DNA of 64,000 bases from Archangium sp. Its GTDB lineage: Bacteria; Myxococcota; Myxococcia; Myxococcales; Myxococcaceae. The notes beneath the pieces are model-generated. The model ran no database searches. It was given only the letters and a program-made list of their open reading frames with translations, and was not told where the DNA came from. How positions within the stretch are numbered: the stretch's first letter is position 1; every line of letters starts with the position of its first letter. This document shows positions 59,962 to 64,000 of this stretch, piece by piece. The position numbers and the translations under genes are program-made. The DNA is taken from the NCBI GenBank assembly GCA_016792935.1, contig JAEUJS010000708.1, positions 1 through 64,000 on the forward strand, read 5' to 3'.

Positions 59962-60834
59962 ATGCGTGTCGTGTTCGCCGTGCTCGTCGTTTCTTCGTTC
60001 GCGTTCGCGCAGCAAAAGCCCGTGGTGCTCACGCCGCCTGATCAGCTCGAGAAGCTGGCGAAGAAGAACGCCGCGCCCGTCGTCCTCAAGTCACCCGAGG
60101 AGCTCGGCTTCACCTCGAAGAAAGAGAACAAGGCGTTCTTCTGGTACTCGCTCCCGGTCAACAAGAAGGCCGAGTACTTCGACGCGTGGCAGTTGGTGGT
60201 CGACGAGAAGCTGCTCGACACCGCGGTCGAGACCGTCAACTCGTTGGTCGTGCTGAAGCGGCCGATGCTCGTGTACTTCACCGAGTGCGGCACGCCGAAC
60301 GCGTTCTTCAGCCGCGACACCGGCAACATCACGTTCTGCTCCGAGCTGGTGGCGCTGCTGTCGAAGACGATGAATGGGCTGGGGCTCGCTCCCGAGCTCG
60401 CGAAGGAACGCGTGCGCGGTGCGCTGTACTTCATCTTCCTGCACGAGCTCGGGCACGCGCTGATTCACGAGCTGCAGTTGCCGAGCACGGGTCGCGAAGA
60501 AGACGCGGTCGATCAATTCGCCACGCTGATGTTGCTCGAAGGCGGCGCGCAGGGCGGAGAAGCGGCGTTCAGTGGAGCGCTCTTCTTCCTCGCGCTCGGC
60601 GAAGCGAAGAAGGGCCAGGCCATTGCGTGGTGGGACGAACATTCCATCGAGCAGCAGCGCTTCTTCAACATCGCGTGCTGGTTGTTCGGTGCGCATCCGT
60701 TCGAGCGACTGACCCTGGTCGCGAAGGGCGTGCTGCCGCCCAAGCGCGCCGAGCGATGCGGTGACGAGTACGCGTCGATGCGCAAGGCGTGGAAGGCCAT
60801 CGCCGACACGAAGCTGAAGCGGCCGCTGAAGTAG
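59962..60834 (+). CDS. DUF4344-like secreted metallopeptidase
   Basis: This 290-residue protein has a Sec signal (VVFAVLVVSSFAFAQQ). The zinc-binding motif HELGHALIHE lies near residue 160, with acidic residues further on (REEDAVDQFATL), matching the DUF4344 putative metallopeptidase family. Two Cys in ECGTPNAFF and ITFCSEL may be bridged. The ATG at 59962 is used (GTG at 59959 also possible), with GAGG upstream. Its natural substrate is unknown. It lies between glgA and an ATP-grasp gene in one direction. Confidence 0.8.
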   Translation: MRVVFAVLVVSSFAFAQQKPVVLTPPDQLEKLAKKNAAPVVLKSPEELGFTSKKENKAFFWYSLPVNKKAEYFDAWQLVVDEKLLDTAVETVNSLVVLKRPMLVYFTECGTPNAFFSRDTGNITFCSELVALLSKTMNGLGLAPELAKERVRGALYFIFLHELGHALIHELQLPSTGREEDAVDQFATLMLLEGGAQGGEAAFSGALFFLALGEAKKGQAIAWWDEHSIEQQRFFNIACWLFGAHPFERLTLVAKGVLPPKRAERCGDEYASMRKAWKAIADTKLKRPLK

Positions 60835-60870
60835 TCAGCTTTTCGCGCACGGCGGGGTACCTTTCGCCGC

Positions 60871-62094
60871 ATGCACGTCGTCTTCATCGAGCCTCGTTTT
60901 CCGGCGAATCAGCGGTTCTTCGTTCGAGCGCTCAAGGAAGTCGGAGCGACCGTCACCGCCATCGGCGAAGGCAGCAAAGAATCGCTCCCTGGTGACTTGA
61001 AGCAGTGCCTCTCGCACTACGAGCAAGTCGACTCGGTGGTGAACGAGGGCGCCGTGCTGCGCGCGGCGAAGTTCATCAACTCGCGGGCCCGCATCGATCG
61101 CATCGAAGCCGTCGTCGAAGCGCACATCATGTCGACCGCCAAGGTGCGCGAGGCGATGGGCATCGAGGGCACGTCGGTGAAGACGTCGTTCCTCTGCCGC
61201 GACAAGCCGTCGATGAAGGAAGCGCTGCGCAATGCGGGAATTCCGTGCGCGCAGTCGAGCGCGGTGTCGTCGGTGGAAGAGGCCATCGCGTTCGCGAAGC
61301 AGGTCGGCTTCCCGCTCATCTTGAAGCCGCGCGACGGCGCTGGAGCGTCAGGCACCGCGCGTGTGAACTCCGTCGCCGACATTCAGCGCGCAGCGGGAGA
61401 GCTCGGGCTCGACCGCGGTCGCTCGGTCGCCATCGAGGAGTTCATCGAGGGCCACGAAGGTTTCTACGACACGCTGACCATCGGTGGTCGCATCGTTCAC
61501 GACTTCGCGACGCACTATTACCCCAACGTGTTGGAGGCGATGCGCACCCGGTGGATCAGCCCGCAGTTCGTCACCACCAATCGCATCGACTCCGCGCCTG
61601 GCTATCAGGAACTGAAGGTGCTCGGCGCGAAGGTGGTGCGCGCGCTCGACATCGGAACGTCGGCGACGCACATGGAATGGTTCTCGGGGCCGAAGGGGCT
61701 CAAGTTCTCCGAGATTGGGTGTCGGCCTCCCGGCGTGCGCGCGTGGGATTTGTACAACGTGGCGAACGACGTCGACCTGTACCGGGAATGGGCCATGGCG
61801 GTGGTGCACGGTCGGCCGGGTTCGCGGCTCTCGCGGCGGTTCTCGACGGGAATCATCGCGCTGCGTCCCACGCAAGACGGGCGCATCGCGGGGTACATCG
61901 GTCTCGACAAGGTCGAGCGCGCGTTCGGTCAGTGGATGATCGACGCCCACATTCCGCCGGAAGGGTCGCCCACGCAGCCGGTGTCTGCGGGGTACATGGC
62001 CAACGCGTGGTTGCGCTTCAAGCACCCTGACTACGACCAGCTGCGGCAGATGCTCAACACCGTCGGAGAGACGGTCAAAGTCATCGCGCGGTAG
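60871..62094 (+). CDS. ATP-grasp carboxylate-amine ligase-like enzyme
   Basis: This 407-residue cytoplasmic protein has the ATP-grasp fold. The N-terminal pre-ATP-grasp domain starts MHVVFIEPRFPANQRFFVRA, and the ATP-grasp core at about 115-325 has GFPLILKPRDGAGASGTARV for the nucleotide loop and KFSEIGCRPPGVRAW for the metal-binding end; THMEWFSGPKGL precedes it. The family includes enzymes making peptide or dipeptide bonds and carboxylate-amine ligases such as those of the CarB/PurK lineages; the substrate cannot be given. It is unlike the ATP-grasp protein at 10795 in sequence. A REP-like element follows its stop. Confidence 0.8.
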   Translation: MHVVFIEPRFPANQRFFVRALKEVGATVTAIGEGSKESLPGDLKQCLSHYEQVDSVVNEGAVLRAAKFINSRARIDRIEAVVEAHIMSTAKVREAMGIEGTSVKTSFLCRDKPSMKEALRNAGIPCAQSSAVSSVEEAIAFAKQVGFPLILKPRDGAGASGTARVNSVADIQRAAGELGLDRGRSVAIEEFIEGHEGFYDTLTIGGRIVHDFATHYYPNVLEAMRTRWISPQFVTTNRIDSAPGYQELKVLGAKVVRALDIGTSATHMEWFSGPKGLKFSEIGCRPPGVRAWDLYNVANDVDLYREWAMAVVHGRPGSRLSRRFSTGIIALRPTQDGRIAGYIGLDKVERAFGQWMIDAHIPPEGSPTQPVSAGYMANAWLRFKHPDYDQLRQMLNTVGETVKVIAR

Positions 62095-62096
62095 GC

Positions 62097-62119
62097 GGGA
62101 GAGGGTTGGGCTGAGGGAG
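62097..62119 (-). repeat. One-armed copy of the REP-like element
   Basis: Read on the minus strand this matches the element at 4841-4863 except for one inserted G, so the two are inverted relative to each other. It lacks the second arm. Its GAGGGAG also provides a ribosome site five bases before the ATG at 62125. Confidence 0.6.
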
Positions 62120-62124
62120 AATTC

Positions 62125-62457
62125 ATGCTGCTCGCGCTCACCTTCGTGTTGCTCTCGGCTGAACCCACGCCGGCGCTCAAGTCGATGCAGGGCCTCAACG
62201 TGAAGTCGCTCAAGCCGTGGCTCATCGACAACCTGCCGTCGCTCGCGAAGTGCGGGAAGCCCGGCAGTGCGAACGACAGCGACGAGGTCACGGTGCGCGC
62301 GCAGTTCTCTTCGTCTCCAGACGTGAAGGTCGAGCGCGTCGACGCGGCGTTGAGCGACGTGCGCTGCGTGAAGACTGAAATCGAGAAGTGGAAGAATGAC
62401 GGCCACCAGCCACGCGCGGGGCCGTTCAGCTTCACGTATCGCTTCCGACCAAAGTGA
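62125..62457 (+). CDS. Small exported protein of unknown function
   Basis: This 110-residue protein has a Sec-like N-terminus (MLLALTFVLLSAEPTPA) and a small domain with two Cys (AKCGKPG, DVRCVKTE) that may be disulfide-bonded. It resembles in layout the exported protein at 46064, with a TEIEKWKND-type helix near the end, but is not clearly homologous. The ATG at 62125 is preceded by GAGGGAGA. The gene lies between an ATP-grasp gene and the FAD oxidoreductase. Function is unknown. Confidence 0.6.
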   Translation: MLLALTFVLLSAEPTPALKSMQGLNVKSLKPWLIDNLPSLAKCGKPGSANDSDEVTVRAQFSSSPDVKVERVDAALSDVRCVKTEIEKWKNDGHQPRAGPFSFTYRFRPK

Positions 62458-62577
62458 GAAGCGAGAAACGAAGTGTCGGGGTGAGGGAGCGCATCTTCGC
62501 CAGCTTCGCGTTCCGATTCGGGAGACTGATTCGCGAGCGAGGGCGCCTTCGACGCGAGCGGTGTATGAGACCGCGCG

Positions 62578-63912
62578 ATGGTCGCGCTCTCGGGCTGGGG
62601 TCTGTATCCAACGGTGGACTGCAAGCTCGTCGAGCCCGAGTCGGAGCGTGACGTCGCGCGTGCTCTCGACGTGAACGGCACCATCGCCCGCGGCCTTGGC
62701 CGCTCCTACGGAGACCCCGCCATCAACGAGCGCCGCACCGTGCTCGGCATGACGAAGCTCGATCGCGTGCTTGGCTTCGACGACGCGACGGGTGTGCTGC
62801 GCTGTGAAGCCGGAGTCTCGCTCTCGCAAGTCATCGAGCGCTTCGCAGGGCGTGGGTGGTTCCCGATGATTACTCCGGGCACGCGCTGGGTGACGATCGG
62901 CGGCTGCATCGCCAACGACGTGCACGGCAAGGCGCACCACGCGCAGGGCTCGTTCCTGGAATCCGTGTTGTCGATGCGGGTGCTGCTGGCGAGCGGAGAC
63001 GTGGTCACCGCCTCGCGCACCGAGAACGCCGACCTCTTCTTCGCGAGCTTCGGCGGAATGGGGCTGCTCGGAGTCATCGTCGAAGCGACGATTCGCTTGC
63101 GCAAAGTCAGCACCACGTTCTTCAAGCAGCGCGTCTTCGTCGGCAACGACCTCGAGTCGTTGATGCAGCACATCGAAGAGCAGGACGCGGCATTTCCCTA
63201 CTCGGTGGCGAGCATCAACCCGCTCGAGACCGGAGCGCGCCTGGGCAAGGGCGTGCTCTCGGCGGGAGACCACGCCTCGCTCGAAGACCTGCCTGAGAAG
63301 TTCGCGCGCGAGCCGCTGCGCGGAAACGGCCGCGCCTTCTTCGACATGCCGTTCCTCTTTCCGAACTTCACGCTCAACCGCGCGACGCTCTCGCTGGTGC
63401 ACGTGTTCGGTCAGCAGTTCATGACGCGCGGAGCAGCCATCACGCACGCCGACAACTTCTTCTACCCACTCGACGTGCTCGTCGGAGACTGGAACCGCGG
63501 CTACGGCAAGCGCGGCTTCACGCAGTACCAATTCGTGATTCCGAAAGAAGACGGAGCGCGGAATCTGCGCGCGATTCTCGAGACCATCGTGAGCGCGCGG
63601 CAGTTGCCGTCGCTCAACGTGCTCAAGAAGCTGGGCAAGGAGAACGCCGCGCCGCTCTCGTTCCCGCGCGAGGGGTGGACGCTGGCCATCGACTTCCCGG
63701 TCATCGACGGGCTCGCCGAGCTGCTCTCGCGCCTCGACGCGATGGTGGCCGACATGGGTGGCCGCATCTACCTGGGGAAGGACGCGTTCCTCGACGCGGC
63801 GACGTTCGCGCGCATGTACTCGCGCCTGCCGCAGTGGCGCGTCGCGAAGCAGAAGTACGACCCACACGGCGTCTTCACGTCGAATCTCTCACGCCGCGTC
63901 GGCCTGACCTGA
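62578..63912 (+). CDS. DprE1-like FAD-dependent oxidoreductase
   Basis: This 444-residue protein belongs to the FAD-binding (PCMH) oxidoreductase family and resembles DprE1, which oxidises decaprenylphosphoryl-ribose. The FAD loop is ARGLGRSYGDPA, then the central TPGTRWVTIGGCIANDVHGK. A C-terminal substrate domain ends KQKYDPHGVFTSNL, a typical DprE1-type ending. DprE2-like partners are usual in actinobacteria; none lies in this window. The ATG at 62578 is used. In a myxobacterium the likely role is polyprenyl-sugar or surface-glycan synthesis, by inference. Confidence 0.82.
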   Translation: MVALSGWGLYPTVDCKLVEPESERDVARALDVNGTIARGLGRSYGDPAINERRTVLGMTKLDRVLGFDDATGVLRCEAGVSLSQVIERFAGRGWFPMITPGTRWVTIGGCIANDVHGKAHHAQGSFLESVLSMRVLLASGDVVTASRTENADLFFASFGGMGLLGVIVEATIRLRKVSTTFFKQRVFVGNDLESLMQHIEEQDAAFPYSVASINPLETGARLGKGVLSAGDHASLEDLPEKFAREPLRGNGRAFFDMPFLFPNFTLNRATLSLVHVFGQQFMTRGAAITHADNFFYPLDVLVGDWNRGYGKRGFTQYQFVIPKEDGARNLRAILETIVSARQLPSLNVLKKLGKENAAPLSFPREGWTLAIDFPVIDGLAELLSRLDAMVADMGGRIYLGKDAFLDAATFARMYSRLPQWRVAKQKYDPHGVFTSNLSRRVGLT

Positions 63913-63924
63913 CGCGAGAATGGC

Positions 63925-64000
63925 TCAGCGACCGATGCCGCCGAACGCTTCGGGAGAGCGGAGCGTGAACAGGGTCAGCTCAGGCTCCGAGCCGTGGTGC
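63925..64000 (-). CDS. C-terminal end of a gene continuing beyond the right edge
   Basis: The reverse frame ends at 63925 with a stop, and its last 24 residues (HHGSEPELTLFTLRSPEAFG then GIGR) look protein-like. It opposes the DprE1-like gene with 12 bases between stops. Too little is present to name the product. Confidence 0.55.
   Translation of the reverse strand, partial: HHGSEPELTLFTLRSPEAFGGIGR

Noticed and set aside
57309-60032. Long antisense ORF (907 codons) opposite pntB and glgA
   Set aside because: It is opposite well-recognised genes; its composition (Arg, His, Val, Ala rich) is typical of a high-GC shadow frame.
61348-63867. Long antisense ORF (839 codons) opposite the ATP-grasp and DprE1-like genes
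   Set aside because: Same reasoning; both sense genes have clear family motifs.

Overview
The window is about 65% GC, densely packed, and reads like a chromosomal segment of a myxobacterium (Myxococcota) or close relative. Reasons: an MglA-like GTPase, two TIGR02996-type proteins, a lipoprotein with Asp-Ala-Gly tracts, many large lipoproteins of unknown function, and many GTG starts with ATGA/TGATG/GTGA junctions. The species cannot be named from this sequence. I recognise no rRNA, tRNA, CRISPR array, insertion sequence or prophage, and no gene-free stretch exceeds 300 bases. High GC keeps antisense frames open, so many long opposite-strand ORFs are shadows.

Layout. 1-1371: 5' part of a G8-domain lipoprotein, cut by the left edge. 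1472-9058: an OmpR-type response regulator, histidine kinase, outer-membrane factor, membrane-fusion lipoprotein and heavy-metal-type RND pump, one probable operon with a REP-like palindrome inside the adaptor's signal region. 9059-12042: a leftward group (esterase, two small proteins, ATP-grasp). 12076-24145: a nitrous oxide reduction island. Leftward are a beta-barrel, a thioredoxin-like lipoprotein, a YtkA-like Met/His-rich protein, NnrS and a conserved membrane protein. Rightward are an AAA+/Fis regulator, clade II-type nosZ, a c-type cytochrome, nosD, nosF, nosL, two tiny ATGA-linked ORFs, nosY and a fasciclin-domain protein. Together they would make, load with copper and feed electrons to a periplasmic N2O reductase.

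24167-36738: mostly uncharacterised proteins, including two TIGR02996-type proteins, two zinc-ribbon proteins, a serine-hydrolase/NodB-like fusion, a Cys-rich lipoprotein and a 2-oxoglutarate/Fe(II) oxygenase overlapping a leucine-rich-repeat gene. 36739-41481: an archaeal-type ATPase preceded by a triple repeat, a membrane pair, a probable frameshifted gene and recF. 41495-47847: a large lipoprotein with a CsgG/FlgO-like partner and three unknown proteins.

48664-53211 is the most unusual region. An MglA-like GTPase is translationally coupled to a PocR-domain histidine kinase. A 600-residue protein follows whose C-terminal 360 residues align with eukaryotic-type actin almost end to end, while its N-terminal part resembles a fascin-like beta-trefoil with an inserted coiled coil; a small exported protein comes next. 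53222-64000: a large protein with a histone-H1-like tail, three-gene transhydrogenase (pntAA-pntAB-pntB), glgA, a DUF4344-like metallopeptidase, a second ATP-grasp enzyme, a small exported protein, a DprE1-like FAD oxidoreductase and the last codons of a leftward gene at the right edge.
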